Positions 33,784 through 45,926 of a stretch of 64,000 nucleotides of DNA are shown here, piece by piece. The stretch comes from an uncultured Sphingobium sp. (GTDB taxonomy: Bacteria > Pseudomonadota > Alphaproteobacteria > Sphingomonadales > Sphingomonadaceae): positions 12,537 through 76,536 of the forward strand of contig CAJYHD010000350.1 in NCBI GenBank assembly GCA_913773715.1. The letters are read 5' to 3'. Position 1 is the stretch's first letter. Every line of letters starts with the position of its first letter. The notes beneath the pieces were generated by a model that saw only the letters and a list, made by a program, of their open reading frames with translations, was not told the origin of the DNA and searched no databases. The position numbers and the translations under genes are program-made.

Positions 33784-34961
33784 TGAAGAGCTTTTATCTC
33801 GCGGGCGCGGCGTCGCTCGCCCTGCTCTTGGCTGCCTGCGGCGGCAAGGATGGCGGAAACGAGGCAACTGCCGAAGGCGCAGCTGCCAATGAGACGGCAG
33901 CGGGCACGGAAAAGGGCGGTGCTGAAGGCGGTCATGCCGGTGAAGGCGTCGTCACATTGGGTGCCGACCAGATCGCCACAGCGGGCGTCCAGGTCGGACG
34001 GCCGATCATCGGCGGGGCCGGGACGATCGAGCTGCCCGCGATCATCGAGGGCGACCCACAGGGAACGCAGGTCGTCTCGGCCGCAATTGCGGGACGCGTG
34101 GTCGCGCTCACCCGTAACCTCGGCCAATCGGTCGGACGCGGCCAGACCATTGCGGTCATCGAAAGCCGCGAGGCGGCGCAGATCAAGGGCGAGGTCGAGG
34201 CGGCGCGGGCGCGGCTTCAGCTCGCTAATTCGAACCTCGCGCGCGAACAGCGGCTGTTCGCGCAGAGAGTCTCCCCTGAACAGGATCTGATCGCCGCCCG
34301 CACAGCGGCGACGGAGGCGCGGATCGCCCTGACGCAGGCGCAGAGCATGGTTTCGGCGGCGGGTGTCGGCGGCGGCGGGCTCAACCGGCTCGGCATTGCC
34401 GCGCCGATCTCGGGCCAGATCATTGCGCGCCCCGTGACGCTGGGACAAACGGTCGCGGCGGATGCCGAACTCTATCGCATCGCCAACCTGAGCCAGGTGT
34501 CGATCGCGCTTAATCTCAAGCCCGAGGATGCGGGCCGGGTGCGTCCCGGCAATACGGTGCTGGTGAAGGCGGCAGGCCGTCAGGCGACCGCCCGCGTGAC
34601 CTTCGTGTCGCCGGCGCTTGATCCGCAGACGCGGCTCGTGCCTGCGCTCGCCACCCTCGACAATCGCGGTGGCGAATGGCGGGTCGGCGAGCCTGTGACG
34701 GCAGCCGTGCAGCTCACGGGCAGCGGCGGGAGCGGGGCGGTCCGCGTGCCGACGACGGCGGTCCAGAGTTTCGAGGGCAAGTCGGTCGTGTTCGTGCGCA
34801 CGCCCACCGGCTTCAAGGCGACCCCGGTCCAGCTCGGCGATGCGTCGGGCGACACGGTGATCGTCCGGTCGGGCCTGACCGGCAACGAACAGATCGCCAC
34901 CACCGGAAGTTTCACGCTCAAGGCCGATATCGGCAAGGGCGAAGCGAGCCACGAGGATTAA
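33783..34961 (+). CDS. czcB: CzcB-type membrane-fusion lipoprotein
   Basis: This 392-residue periplasmic adaptor has a lipobox (LLLAACGG) and a Glu/Gly/Ala-rich linker holding a His (GHAGEG), as in CzcB. Then come the lipoyl, hairpin and barrel domains (GQTIAVIESREAAQIKGEVEAA split by turns). It overlaps czcC by one base and precedes czcA by 3 bases. A GTG codon 3 bases upstream is the alternative start. Confidence 0.92.
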   Translation: MKSFYLAGAASLALLLAACGGKDGGNEATAEGAAANETAAGTEKGGAEGGHAGEGVVTLGADQIATAGVQVGRPIIGGAGTIELPAIIEGDPQGTQVVSAAIAGRVVALTRNLGQSVGRGQTIAVIESREAAQIKGEVEAARARLQLANSNLAREQRLFAQRVSPEQDLIAARTAATEARIALTQAQSMVSAAGVGGGGLNRLGIAAPISGQIIARPVTLGQTVAADAELYRIANLSQVSIALNLKPEDAGRVRPGNTVLVKAAGRQATARVTFVSPALDPQTRLVPALATLDNRGGEWRVGEPVTAAVQLTGSGGSGAVRVPTTAVQSFEGKSVVFVRTPTGFKATPVQLGDASGDTVIVRSGLTGNEQIATTGSFTLKADIGKGEASHED

Positions 34962-34964
34962 GCC

Positions 34965-37900
34965 ATGATCGCCCGTATCGTAACCTGGGCGGTCGAGAAG
35001 CGCTGGCTAGTCCTGCTCCTCACCGTCATCGTCGCCGCCATCGGCGCGTTTTCCCTCTACCGGCTACCGATCGACGCGGTGCCGGACATCACCAACAATC
35101 AGGTCCAGATCAACGTCCGCGCGCCTGCCCTCTCGCCCGAGCTGGTCGAGAAGCAGGTGTCGTTTCCAATCGAAACCGCGCTCGCCGGCACCCCCGGCCT
35201 GGAATATACGCGCTCGTTGAGCCGCAACGGCTTCGCGCAGATCACGGCGGTCTTTTCGGACGCGACGGACATCTATTTCGCCCGCCAGCAGGTGGGCGAG
35301 CGTCTGCGGGGCGTGCAAGAGAATCTGCCCGACGGCGTGAACCCTGAAATGGGTCCGATCGCGACAGGCCTGGGCGAGGTGTACATGTACACCGTTCGTC
35401 TCGATCATCGCGAGGACGACAAGCACAAGCCCGGTGAACCGGGCCAACAGCCCGATGGCAGCTACATCACGCCAGAGGGCGAGCGACTGACGACCGAAGA
35501 GGACAAGGCGACCTACCTGCGCACCGCGCAGGACTGGATCGTGACGCCGCTTCTGAAGACCACACCGGGCCTCGCCGGTGTCGACTCGATTGGCGGTTAC
35601 GCCAAGCAGTTCCTCGTCGTGCCCGACGTGCAGAAGCTGGCCTCGCTCGGCATCACGCTGACGGACCTGGGAAATGCGCTGGAGCGCAATAACACCAGCG
35701 TCGGCGGTGGCTTCGTCAATCGCAATGGCGAAGGTCTGGCTGTTCGCTCGGATGCGCTCGTTCGCAATGCCAGCGAGTTGGCCAGGACCGTGATCGCGAC
35801 ACGTAACGGCGTGCCGATCACGGTCGAACAAGTTGCGACTGTGAAGACGGGTCAGGCGATCCGCATGGGTTCGGCATCGGAGAACGGTACCGAAGTCGTC
35901 GTCGGCACGGCGATCATGCGGATCGGCGAGAACAGCCGCATCGTGTCGACCGCGGTCGCTGAGAAACTGAAGACGATCAACGCTTCGCTGCCTCCTGACG
36001 TCGTAATTCAGCCGGTGCTGAACCGCACCGAGCTGGTCAATTCGACGATCAAGACGGTCGCGAAAAACCTGTCCGAAGGCGCGGTGCTGGTCATCGTCGT
36101 GCTCTTCCTGCTGCTCGGCAACTTCCGTGCGGCCCTGATCGCGGCGTTGGTCATCCCGATCACCATGATGCTGACAGGCTTTGGTATGCTGCGCGCTGGG
36201 GTCTCGGCCAATCTGATGAGCCTTGGGGCTTTGGACTTCGGTCTGATCGTCGACGGCGCCGTCATCATCGTTGAAAACGCGCTGAGGCGGCTTGCCGAAC
36301 AACAGCATCATGAAGGTCGCTTGCTGACCGTCAAGGAACGGCTTGCGACCGTGGCAGCCGCCGCTCGCGAGATGATCCGCCCCTCGGTTTACGGGCAGGC
36401 AATCATCATCCTCGTCTACGTACCGCTGCTCACGCTGACCGGCGTGGAGGGTAAAACGTTCGGACCGATGGCGCTGACCGTCATCATCGCGCTCGCCTTC
36501 GCCTTCATCCTCTCTCTCACCTTCGTGCCGGCGATGATTGCGATCTGGCTGTCGAAGAAGGTCGAGGAGAAGGACGGCCGCATCATCACGTGGCTGAAGA
36601 AGCGCTACGAACCCGGTCTCGACCGGGCCATGAAGCGCCCGACGCTGACGATCGGTGCGGGTGTGGGAAGCCTTGTGGTGGCGGCGCTTGCTTTCACTAC
36701 GCTCGGCTCGGTGTTCCTGCCGCAGCTCGACGAAGGCGATTTGCTGATCCAGTCGCTCCGCATTCCGGCAACGTCGGTCCAGCAGAGCCAGGCGATGCAG
36801 GTGCCGATCGAGCGGATGATGTCGAAGCAGCCGGAGGTGCAATTCGTCTATTCCAAGACGGGCACCGCCGAGCTGGCGGCCGACCCGATGCCGCCGAACG
36901 CGACCGACATGTTCGTCATCCTGAAGCCGCGCAAGGATTGGCCGGATCCTGAGCTTCCCAAGGAGGAGCTGGTCAGCCGGATCGAGGGTAATCTCGCGAA
37001 GATTCCGGGAAATGCCTACGAGATCACCCAGCCCATCCAGATGCGCTTCAACGAGCTGATCGCCGGCGTGCGCGGCGACATCGCGGTGAAGGTGTTCGGG
37101 GACGACTTCAACCAGATGAACCGGACGGCCGAGCAAATCGCGGCGGTGCTGCGCAGAACGCAAGGCGCAGCGGACGTGAAGGTGGAGCAGACGACCGGTC
37201 TTCCCATGCTCGACATTCGCGTCAACCGCGACGCGATGGCGCGGTTGGGCGTTACGGCTCAGGATGTGCAGGACACCGTGACTGCGACGATCGGCGGGCG
37301 AACATCGGGCCAGATCTTCGAGGGCGACCGTCGCTTCCCGGTGGTGATCCGCCTGTCGGAGGCGCAGCGCGCCGACATCGGCCTGCTCCAGCAGGTGCAG
37401 GTGCCGGTGGCAGGCGGCGGCTATGTGCCGCTGTCCAGTGTCGCTGACATCAAGGTCGTCGACGGTCCCAATCAGATCAGCCGCGAAAACGGGAAGCGGC
37501 GCGTGGTGGTGCAAGCCAACGTGCGTGGTCGCGATGTCGGTAGCGTCGTTGCAGACGCGCAGGCGGCGATCGGCAGCCAGGTCCGGCTGCCTGCCGGTGC
37601 CTATCTCGAATGGGGCGGTCAGTTCGAGAACCTGCAATCGGCGAGCGAGCGGCTGAAGCTGGTCATTCCGGCCTGCTTCATCCTGATCCTGTTGCTGCTT
37701 TATGGCGCATTGGGATCGGTCCGCGATGCCGCGATCGTCTTCACCGGCGTGCCATTCGCGCTGGTGGGCGGCGTTCTGCTGCTCTTCCTGCGCGGCATGG
37801 ACTTTTCGATCTCGGCGGCGGTGGGCTTCATCGCCCTGTCGGGCATCGCGGTCCTCAACGGCCTCGTCATGGTCAGCTCAATCCAGGATCTGATCCGGTC

Positions 37901-38210
37901 GGGGCTATCGCGCGAGGAGGCGGCCCATGTCGGCGCAATGCAGCGTCTGCGGCCAGTCGTCATGACCGCGCTCGTCGCAAGCCTCGGCTTCGTGCCGATG
38001 GCGCTTGGCGAGGGGGCGGGCGCGGAGGTGCAGAAGCCATTGGCGACCGTCGTCATCGGCGGCCTGATCTCGGCGACGCTGCTGACGCTGTTCGTGCTGC
38101 CGACGCTCTACGCCCGGTTCGGGCAGAAAGTGATCGAGAAGCCCGAGCACTACAATGAGGAGCATGAAGGGGACGACCACGGTCAGACCTTCGTGAACAA
38201 CTTGGCCTGA
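34965..38210 (+). CDS. czcA: CzcA-type heavy-metal RND pump
   Basis: This is a 1081-residue proton-driven exporter of divalent metals (Zn/Cd/Co). The N-terminal block DAVPDITNNQVQINVRAPAL and the TM4 block ALDFGLIVDGAVIIVENAL (Asp residues that carry protons) place it in the Czc-type HME-RND group and apart from the CusA of this window. About 12 helices and two large loops are complete. A strong hairpin follows the stop. Confidence 0.95.
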   Translation: MIARIVTWAVEKRWLVLLLTVIVAAIGAFSLYRLPIDAVPDITNNQVQINVRAPALSPELVEKQVSFPIETALAGTPGLEYTRSLSRNGFAQITAVFSDATDIYFARQQVGERLRGVQENLPDGVNPEMGPIATGLGEVYMYTVRLDHREDDKHKPGEPGQQPDGSYITPEGERLTTEEDKATYLRTAQDWIVTPLLKTTPGLAGVDSIGGYAKQFLVVPDVQKLASLGITLTDLGNALERNNTSVGGGFVNRNGEGLAVRSDALVRNASELARTVIATRNGVPITVEQVATVKTGQAIRMGSASENGTEVVVGTAIMRIGENSRIVSTAVAEKLKTINASLPPDVVIQPVLNRTELVNSTIKTVAKNLSEGAVLVIVVLFLLLGNFRAALIAALVIPITMMLTGFGMLRAGVSANLMSLGALDFGLIVDGAVIIVENALRRLAEQQHHEGRLLTVKERLATVAAAAREMIRPSVYGQAIIILVYVPLLTLTGVEGKTFGPMALTVIIALAFAFILSLTFVPAMIAIWLSKKVEEKDGRIITWLKKRYEPGLDRAMKRPTLTIGAGVGSLVVAALAFTTLGSVFLPQLDEGDLLIQSLRIPATSVQQSQAMQVPIERMMSKQPEVQFVYSKTGTAELAADPMPPNATDMFVILKPRKDWPDPELPKEELVSRIEGNLAKIPGNAYEITQPIQMRFNELIAGVRGDIAVKVFGDDFNQMNRTAEQIAAVLRRTQGAADVKVEQTTGLPMLDIRVNRDAMARLGVTAQDVQDTVTATIGGRTSGQIFEGDRRFPVVIRLSEAQRADIGLLQQVQVPVAGGGYVPLSSVADIKVVDGPNQISRENGKRRVVVQANVRGRDVGSVVADAQAAIGSQVRLPAGAYLEWGGQFENLQSASERLKLVIPACFILILLLLYGALGSVRDAAIVFTGVPFALVGGVLLLFLRGMDFSISAAVGFIALSGIAVLNGLVMVSSIQDLIRSGLSREEAAHVGAMQRLRPVVMTALVASLGFVPMALGEGAGAEVQKPLATVVIGGLISATLLTLFVLPTLYARFGQKVIEKPEHYNEEHEGDDHGQTFVNNLA

Positions 38211-38217
38211 TGGGTGC

Positions 38218-38242
38218 GCGGGGCGATCCGCGATCGCCCCGC
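38218..38242 (+). terminator. Hairpin after czcA
   Basis: Perfect arms GCGGGGCGAT and ATCGCCCCGC with a 5-base loop, 8 bases after the czcA stop. Probably reduces read-through into the long gene series that follows. Confidence 0.65.
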
Positions 38243-38263
38243 TCATCTCTGGGAGATGGGGAT

Positions 38264-38752
38264 ATGCCTCGCACCATAACCAGCTCAATGCTTCACGGCG
38301 GGCCACTGCGGATCTGGTCGGCGATCACCGATCCGGATCATCGTCGGGCTTGGAGTCCGCTCGTATTCCTCGACAACCCGTGCCAGCTTGGCGAAACGGA
38401 ATGTACCTTCGCGATCCAGGGCATCACCCGGCCAATTCGGACGCCGGCCCGGGTCGATCAATTCGATAAGCCGCGCGCCTTCGCTTGGTCCTGCGGCATC
38501 CCTTATCTGTTCACGCTCGAAGAACGGTACGAGCTGGCAGGGGACGATGGTGGCACTAGGCTAACACATAGCTGCACGCTGGGCGGGGCGCTGTCTCTGC
38601 CGTTCGCGGCGATGATGTTGCGTCGTCTGCGGTCCCTGATGATCGAGGCTGATGATCGCCTCGCAACCTATCTGCGCTGGCGGGTGGGTCAGCCTGCCCG
38701 TGGGATCAATCGTCAGCGCGTCCCCTCCCGCTACAGGAGGAAGGCGCGATGA
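38264..38752 (+). CDS. SRPBCC (START-like) domain protein
   Basis: This is a 162-residue cytosolic protein of the SRPBCC/polyketide-cyclase fold. The first strand contains a LHGGPLRIWSAITDPDHRRAW pattern broken after helix 1, followed by alternating strands, GTRLTHSCTLGG and a long C-terminal helix. These folds bind hydrophobic ligands. The Met at 38264 is preferred since a GGGAGA site precedes it. It overlaps the next lipoprotein gene by four bases and starts the run downstream of czcA. No metal ligand pattern is obvious. Confidence 0.75.
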   Translation: MPRTITSSMLHGGPLRIWSAITDPDHRRAWSPLVFLDNPCQLGETECTFAIQGITRPIRTPARVDQFDKPRAFAWSCGIPYLFTLEERYELAGDDGGTRLTHSCTLGGALSLPFAAMMLRRLRSLMIEADDRLATYLRWRVGQPARGINRQRVPSRYRRKAR

Positions 38753-39123
38753 TGCCGTTGAAGCGGGTACTGCCCGCCCTCATCCTCGTTGTCGGCCTGG
38801 CGGCTTGCACGGAAAGCAAGCCGCCAGCCCCGCCAACGGAGCAGCAAATCCATTCGTCCGACAGCGCCGTGGCGACCGGGGAAATGGGGCGCCATCCCTA
38901 TCGCTGTTCCGACGGGGAACCGCTGTTCGTCGACTACAAGGACAACGGCCTGCAGATCGATTTGCGGCGCTCCAGCAGCGCCGTGCCCATGACGCTGACC
39001 GCGCCAGCGCAGGGCCTCCAATATGTCGGCGAGACAGCCACCGCGACCTTCAAGGGGTCGCAGCTCACCGTCGTGGATGGCGAGGGCCGCACCCGAATCT
39101 GCGAACGGGAGGGCACCCGATGA
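38749..39123 (+). CDS. MliC-like lipoprotein (lysozyme-inhibitor fold)
   Basis: This 124-residue protein has a lipobox (VVGLAACTES). The body matches the membrane-bound lysozyme inhibitor pattern: YRCSDGEPLFVDYKDNGLQI cut at strand ends, then a GLQYVGETATATFKG strand pair and a late CERE Cys that would pair with the first Cys. It may inhibit lysozyme or simply use the same small barrel. A second gene of the same type is found 1.3 kb downstream. Confidence 0.72.
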   Translation: MMPLKRVLPALILVVGLAACTESKPPAPPTEQQIHSSDSAVATGEMGRHPYRCSDGEPLFVDYKDNGLQIDLRRSSSAVPMTLTAPAQGLQYVGETATATFKGSQLTVVDGEGRTRICEREGTR

Positions 39124-39168
39124 ACCGTCCTGTCTTCCGACACGTCGCACTGGAACGGGAGAGAAACG

Positions 39169-39510
39169 ATGTCTGACACGTCGATCTCGAATGTGATGGC
39201 CATTCGGGCCGAAGTGATCGCGCGAAGCCGCGCTTTGCGTGCGGCGCAGCCGACGGCACCGCCCGGCGTGACGCCGACCGCTCCGGCGTCGAACTTTGCC
39301 GACACCCTCAATGCCGTGGTCGCGAAGGTCAACGAGACCCAGGAGCAGGAGGATGTCGTCACCGAAGCATATGAGCGTGGCGAAACCACCGACATTGCAA
39401 CCGTCGCGCTCATCCAGAGCCGCGCATCCATTACTTTCGAGGCGACCCTGCAAGTCCGGAACAAGCTGCTGTCCGCTTATCGGGACATCATGAACATGCC
39501 GATCGGATGA
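39169..39510 (+). CDS. fliE: Orphan flagellar hook-basal body protein FliE
   Basis: This is a 113-residue soluble protein. The C-terminal two thirds match FliE: FADTLNAVVAKVNETQ, then YERGETTDIATVALI and the family hallmark QVRNKLLSAYRDIMNMPIG. FliE links the MS ring/export gate to the rod. No other flagellar gene is near. It has a good ribosome site (GGGAGA) and lies within a tightly packed metal-related gene series, between a MliC-like lipoprotein and a bestrophin. With the fliQ of the copper cluster it makes two export-apparatus genes caught in two metal islands. Confidence 0.88.
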   Translation: MSDTSISNVMAIRAEVIARSRALRAAQPTAPPGVTPTAPASNFADTLNAVVAKVNETQEQEDVVTEAYERGETTDIATVALIQSRASITFEATLQVRNKLLSAYRDIMNMPIG

Positions 39511-39541
39511 CGATTGCTAAGAGATTTAGGGCGTAATTGAT

Positions 39542-40429
39542 ATGATAGTCGGCGCGAGGCCACGTTTTAGGCAGATCATTATCGAGGTTTGGAAGCCTCT
39601 CACGATCCTGTTCGTGTGGGACGTGGCGGTGACGGCATTCCACATGATGACCCCGATCAAGGAACCGCCTTTGCCGACGGCGCTGTTCGGCACTGCCATC
39701 GCGCTCTTCATGGGGTTTCGGACCAACGCAGCTTATGCGCGCTGGTGGGAAGCGCGAACCCTTTGGGGCGCGCTCATCAATGCGTCGCGCAGCCTGGCCA
39801 GGATCACACGCAGCCTGACCAAGGGGGAACCCGAGGGCAGTGAGACGCGGCACAACATCATCCTGCGGCAGATCGCCTTCGCGCACTCGATGCGCTGCCA
39901 GCTTCGCCGACAGTCGCCCTATGAAGACATTGCCCGGATCGCCGGAACGGACGTCGCCGATATGGCGGTCGCTCGCCTGAACCCTGCCAACGCGCTCTTG
40001 GAGGACATATCGGGCAATTACGCCGACGCGCTCGCGGAAGGTCGGATCACCGAGATCCAGCAGGCAACTGTAGAGCGCGTCCTGATCGACATCGCCAATG
40101 CGCAGGGTGGCATGGAGCGGATCAAGAACACGCCGCTGCCCAATGGCTTTCGGTTTTTCCCGAACCTCTTCACGCGCGTGTTCTGCGTGCTGCTTCCGAT
40201 CGCGCTGGTCGAATCCCTGGGCCTTGCCACGCCGATCGGATCGACGCTGATCGGACTCGTCTTCCTCGCGGTGCTGAGCATCGGCGAGGATCTGACCGAT
40301 CCGTTCGCCAATAGCGTCCACGATGTCCCGCTCACGGCCATGTGCCGCACGATCGAGATCGACCTTCTTCAGACGGCGGGACTACCGGCCCCTGAGCCGC
40401 TGACGCCCGATCACGGCGTGCTGTGGTGA
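39542..40429 (+). CDS. Bestrophin-like (UPF0187) membrane channel
   Basis: This is a 295-residue protein with four membrane helices. Family blocks include LFGTAIALFMGFRTNAAYARWWEAR broken by the helix end, GNYADALAEGRITEIQ, and LPNGFRFFPNLFTRVFC. Bacterial bestrophins form pentameric channels, often for sodium or other cations. It overlaps the next lipoprotein gene by four bases (GTGA). Role in the metal region is unknown; membrane potential balance is possible. Confidence 0.85.
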   Translation: MIVGARPRFRQIIIEVWKPLTILFVWDVAVTAFHMMTPIKEPPLPTALFGTAIALFMGFRTNAAYARWWEARTLWGALINASRSLARITRSLTKGEPEGSETRHNIILRQIAFAHSMRCQLRRQSPYEDIARIAGTDVADMAVARLNPANALLEDISGNYADALAEGRITEIQQATVERVLIDIANAQGGMERIKNTPLPNGFRFFPNLFTRVFCVLLPIALVESLGLATPIGSTLIGLVFLAVLSIGEDLTDPFANSVHDVPLTAMCRTIEIDLLQTAGLPAPEPLTPDHGVLW

Positions 40430-40818
40430 GGGCGGTGCGCGCCTTGCGGCACCTGCCTGGCCTGACAGCCGCGCGCATCGGCGCCGTTCTGTTCGCGGGT
40501 ATGGTCGTAGGGGCGTGCAACCCCGCTCCAAGCCAACCGGCCGAGCCGGCGCATGAAAAGCATCTGACGCCTCGATTGATCGCGCAGCGCATCATGTATT
40601 GCGACGATGGATCGCGCGCCGATGTCGACTTCATCGACGACGGCCTGAAGATGGGTGTCACCTGGCTGCCCAAGGGCAGAACCGAGATCCTGCACGCGCA
40701 ACGGACCGGCGAAGAATTTCGCGGCGACCAGTCGCGGGCAGTCGTGGCGGGCGGGTCGATCGCCTTCACGCAGCGCGGGAAGATCCGCGTCTGTCATCGA
40801 ACACCGGAGGAATCATAG
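40426..40818 (+). CDS. Second MliC-like lipoprotein
   Basis: This is a 130-residue protein with a basic N-terminus, a lipobox (MVVGACNPA) and a small barrel domain with MYCDDGSRADVDFIDDG and IRVCHRTPEE, so Cys at both ends as in the first MliC-like protein 1.3 kb upstream. It starts with GTG overlapping the bestrophin stop; a GTG one codon earlier is possible. Function is unknown beyond the fold. Confidence 0.65.
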   Translation: MRAVRALRHLPGLTAARIGAVLFAGMVVGACNPAPSQPAEPAHEKHLTPRLIAQRIMYCDDGSRADVDFIDDGLKMGVTWLPKGRTEILHAQRTGEEFRGDQSRAVVAGGSIAFTQRGKIRVCHRTPEES

Positions 40819-40821
40819 GAT

Positions 40822-41508
40822 ATGCAGGCATTGCTCTACACGCTTGCGCCTGTGTTGGCGGTCGTGCTCGGCGCGATCATCGCGAGCCGCACAAAGTTAA
40901 ATCCTGGCCTCGTGGCGGGGCTACAGCATCTTGCTGCCGGCGTCGTGTTCGCGGCGGCAGCGACTGAAATCCTGCCGCAGGTCAAGCATGAGGCTTCGCC
41001 CAGCGCGACGTTGATCGGCGGGGCGGCGGGCGTCGTAACGATGCTGGGTCTCAAGGCTTTCGAGGCCCGCTTCAAGGGGCCGATGGCGCTGCTCGCCGCG
41101 ATCGGCATCGACATCCTGGTCGATGGCCTGGTGCTCGGCCTTGCGTTCGTCGCGGGCGAGAAGGCGGGATTTCTGCTGACGATCGCGCTGACACTCGAAG
41201 TGCTCTTCCTGGGTCTGACACTGACCAACGAGCTGGCGGAAACCTATCGCTCGCGCCTGCGCATCATCGTGATCGTCTCGGCCTTGGCGCTGCTGCTGCC
41301 GATCGGCGCGCTCGCTGCCGTTCCTGTCGCCACGCTCTCGCCGGTAATGGTCGCTGGCTTCCTGAGCTTTGGGCTGATGGCGCTGCTCTACCTCGTCACG
41401 GAAGAGCTGCTGGTTGAGGCGCACGAGAAGCCTGACACCCCGCTCATCAGCTCGATGTTCTTCGTAGGGTTCCTCGCCCTCCTGACGCTCGAGGAGATCA
41501 TGGGATGA
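40822..41508 (+). CDS. ZIP-family metal transporter
   Basis: This is a 228-residue inner-membrane protein with about eight helices. ZIP-like features are HLAAGVVFAAAATEILP in the first half, DILVDGLVLGLAF with the paired metal-site Asp in TM4-like position, and TLEVLFLGLTLTNEL in the next helix. The usual ZIP His-Asn-x-x-Asp site is altered (DILVDG), so transport direction and ion are unsure. It overlaps the CDF gene by four bases. Confidence 0.82.
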   Translation: MQALLYTLAPVLAVVLGAIIASRTKLNPGLVAGLQHLAAGVVFAAAATEILPQVKHEASPSATLIGGAAGVVTMLGLKAFEARFKGPMALLAAIGIDILVDGLVLGLAFVAGEKAGFLLTIALTLEVLFLGLTLTNELAETYRSRLRIIVIVSALALLLPIGALAAVPVATLSPVMVAGFLSFGLMALLYLVTEELLVEAHEKPDTPLISSMFFVGFLALLTLEEIMG

Positions 41509-42109
41509 ATGCGAGCAACGACAACGCGGGCACGCAGGAGCGTCGCACGCTCTGGATCGTGCTGCTGCTGAACGCAGCAATCGCAGCGGGCTTTTTCGTA
41601 TCCGGCGCGTTCGCCGATTCAAGTGCGCTCATCGCCAACGGCGTCGACAATCTGTCCGACACCGCCGTTTACGCTCTCAGCCTCGTCGCGCTGACCCACG
41701 GTAAGACGTGGAAGACGCGCGCCGCGATCGCATCGGGGGTAATGCTGCTGATCTTTGCGGGCGGCATCCTGATCGATGTCGGGCGACGCTATGTGCAGGG
41801 GAGCGAGCCGATCGGACCGACCATGATGGTCATGTCGGCGATCGCCGGCGTCGTAAACTACCTCTGCCTGCGGCTGCTCCAGCGGCTCAAGGATCCGGAC
41901 GTTAACCTACGGGCCGCCACCACCTTCAGCTTCAATGACTTCATTTCCAATGGCGGCATCCTGATCGCGGGCGTGCTGGTGCTGTGGCTGGGCACCAACT
42001 GGCCGGACCTTCTGGTCGGCTTCGCTACCGCCATCATCGCCATCAAGGGCGGTGTCGAAATCCTGCGCGACGCGCGCGCCGAAACCAAGAAAAGCGAAAG
42101 GAGGTCGTC

Positions 42110-42113
<4 letters not shown>
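41505..42113 (+). CDS. CDF cation transporter
   Basis: This is a 202-residue protein with six membrane helices and metal-site pairs GVDNLSD in TM2 and FNDFISN in TM5. It has no large C-terminal domain. Likely divalent metal exporter. It is coupled by 4-base overlaps to the ZIP gene before it and the P-type ATPase gene after it, so uptake and efflux proteins are made from one messenger. Confidence 0.87.
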
Positions 42114-44607
<2,494 letters not shown>

Positions 44608-44611
<4 letters not shown>

Positions 44612-45357
44612 AGTGGCTGGTCGCTTTCGACCTCGACGGCACGCTCGCGGAGAGCAAACGCCCGTTATCGGAGGATATGGCCGCGATCATCGCCCGGTTG
44701 CTCGCCGTTACCGATGTGGCGGTGATCTCGGGCGGGGACTGGCCACAATTCGAAAAGCAGGTCGCGTCGCGCTTGCCTGCGGACGCAGCGCTCGACCGCC
44801 TCTGGTTGATGCCGACCACCGGCACCAAGCTCTATCGCTTCATCGATGGGGCTTGGTGCGTGGTCTATGCCGAGCTGTTCGACGATGCGGAGAAGGCGAA
44901 GATCCGCGCGGCCTTCGACCGGGCGCTGGCCGATGCCGGCCTCGCCGATGAACGCATATGGGGCGAGCGGATCGAGGATCGCGGCAGCCAGATTACCTTT
45001 TCGGGGCTGGGGCAGGCGGCGCCGCTGAAGGAAAAGGAGGGATGGGACCGGGATCGGAAAAAACGCACTGCATTGCAGGCGACCTTGCGCGCAGTGCTGC
45101 CGGGCCTCTCGATCAATCTTGGCGGTACGACATCGATCGACGTGACGAGGGCAGGGGTCGACAAAGGCTACGGCCTGAAGCGCCTGAGCGCCGAAAGCGG
45201 CGTGCCGCTCGACGGCATGTTGTTCATCGGCGATGCGATCTTCCCCGGTGGAAATGACTATCCCGCCGTCGAGATCGGCCTCGACACGGTCAGGGTGCGC
45301 GACGTTGCGGAAACCGCCGCCGTCGTGGCCGCCATCATCGCATGTCTGCACCGGTAG
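44608..45357 (+). CDS. HAD-IIB phosphatase, phosphomannomutase-like
   Basis: This 249-residue cytosolic protein of the haloacid dehalogenase superfamily has motif I DLDGTLAE, motif II SGGD, motif III with KGYGLK and motif IV GDAIFPGGND. The cap resembles sucrose-phosphatase and phosphomannomutase members. Substrate is probably a phosphosugar. It is translationally coupled to the P1B ATPase, which is unusual. A link to metal resistance may lie in envelope sugars, but this is inference. Confidence 0.82.
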
Positions 45358-45470
45358 GTTCGCAGATGTTCACGATCCTCGCCTTAATCACGAGCGCCTT
45401 CAAGGCGCTCGGCCCAACATTCGTTTTTAACCTCCGATTTGGAGCGATCGCGTAGAACAGGCAGGCCGGC

Positions 45471-45926
45471 ATGTTTCAAAGCTCATGGTGGGAGATAACC
45501 ACCCATATCATCAGTCTCGCCGTCGCCTACGCGCTTGCCCTTCCGGTTGGCTGGGATCGCGAGAAGGACGCCCGTAGCGCAGGCATCCGCACATTCCCGT
45601 TGGTTGCCATCGCCAGTTGCGGCTTCGTGCTGGTAGGCATCGCGATCCTCGGCCGCACGTCCCCGGCGCAGGCCAGGTTGCTCGAAGGTCTGATTACAGG
45701 CGTCGGTTTCATTGGGGGCGGCGCGATCCTGAAGAAGGGTAGCAAAGCCTCGGGTACGGCAACAGCGGCCAGCCTGTGGGCGACTGGCGCGCTCGGGGCG
45801 GCCGTCGGCTACGGCCTATACGATATCGCCTTCATCCTGAGCTGCACCACCTTCCTGACCCTGCGCTGTTCTCGTCCGCTCAAGCGCGCTACCAATGGCG
45901 ACGCCTGTACTCCGGCAAGTCCATGA
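45471..45926 (+). CDS. MgtC/SapB family membrane protein
   Basis: This 151-residue protein has four helices. MgtC family blocks are LPVGWDREKDARSAGIRTFPLVAI (broken at the loop), GVGFIGGGAIL and TAASLWATGALGAAVG. MgtC proteins help survival in low magnesium and inhibit ATP synthase in some bacteria; this short form lacks the C-terminal ACT-like domain. It follows a 113-base gap after the HAD gene, so it may have its own promoter. Confidence 0.85.
   Translation: MFQSSWWEITTHIISLAVAYALALPVGWDREKDARSAGIRTFPLVAIASCGFVLVGIAILGRTSPAQARLLEGLITGVGFIGGGAILKKGSKASGTATAASLWATGALGAAVGYGLYDIAFILSCTTFLTLRCSRPLKRATNGDACTPASP

Noticed and set aside
35064..37637. An 857-codon open frame antisense to the first czcA
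   Set aside because: It is the high-GC shadow of the RND gene; its composition is Arg/His/Asp-rich without domains and it lacks a start context.
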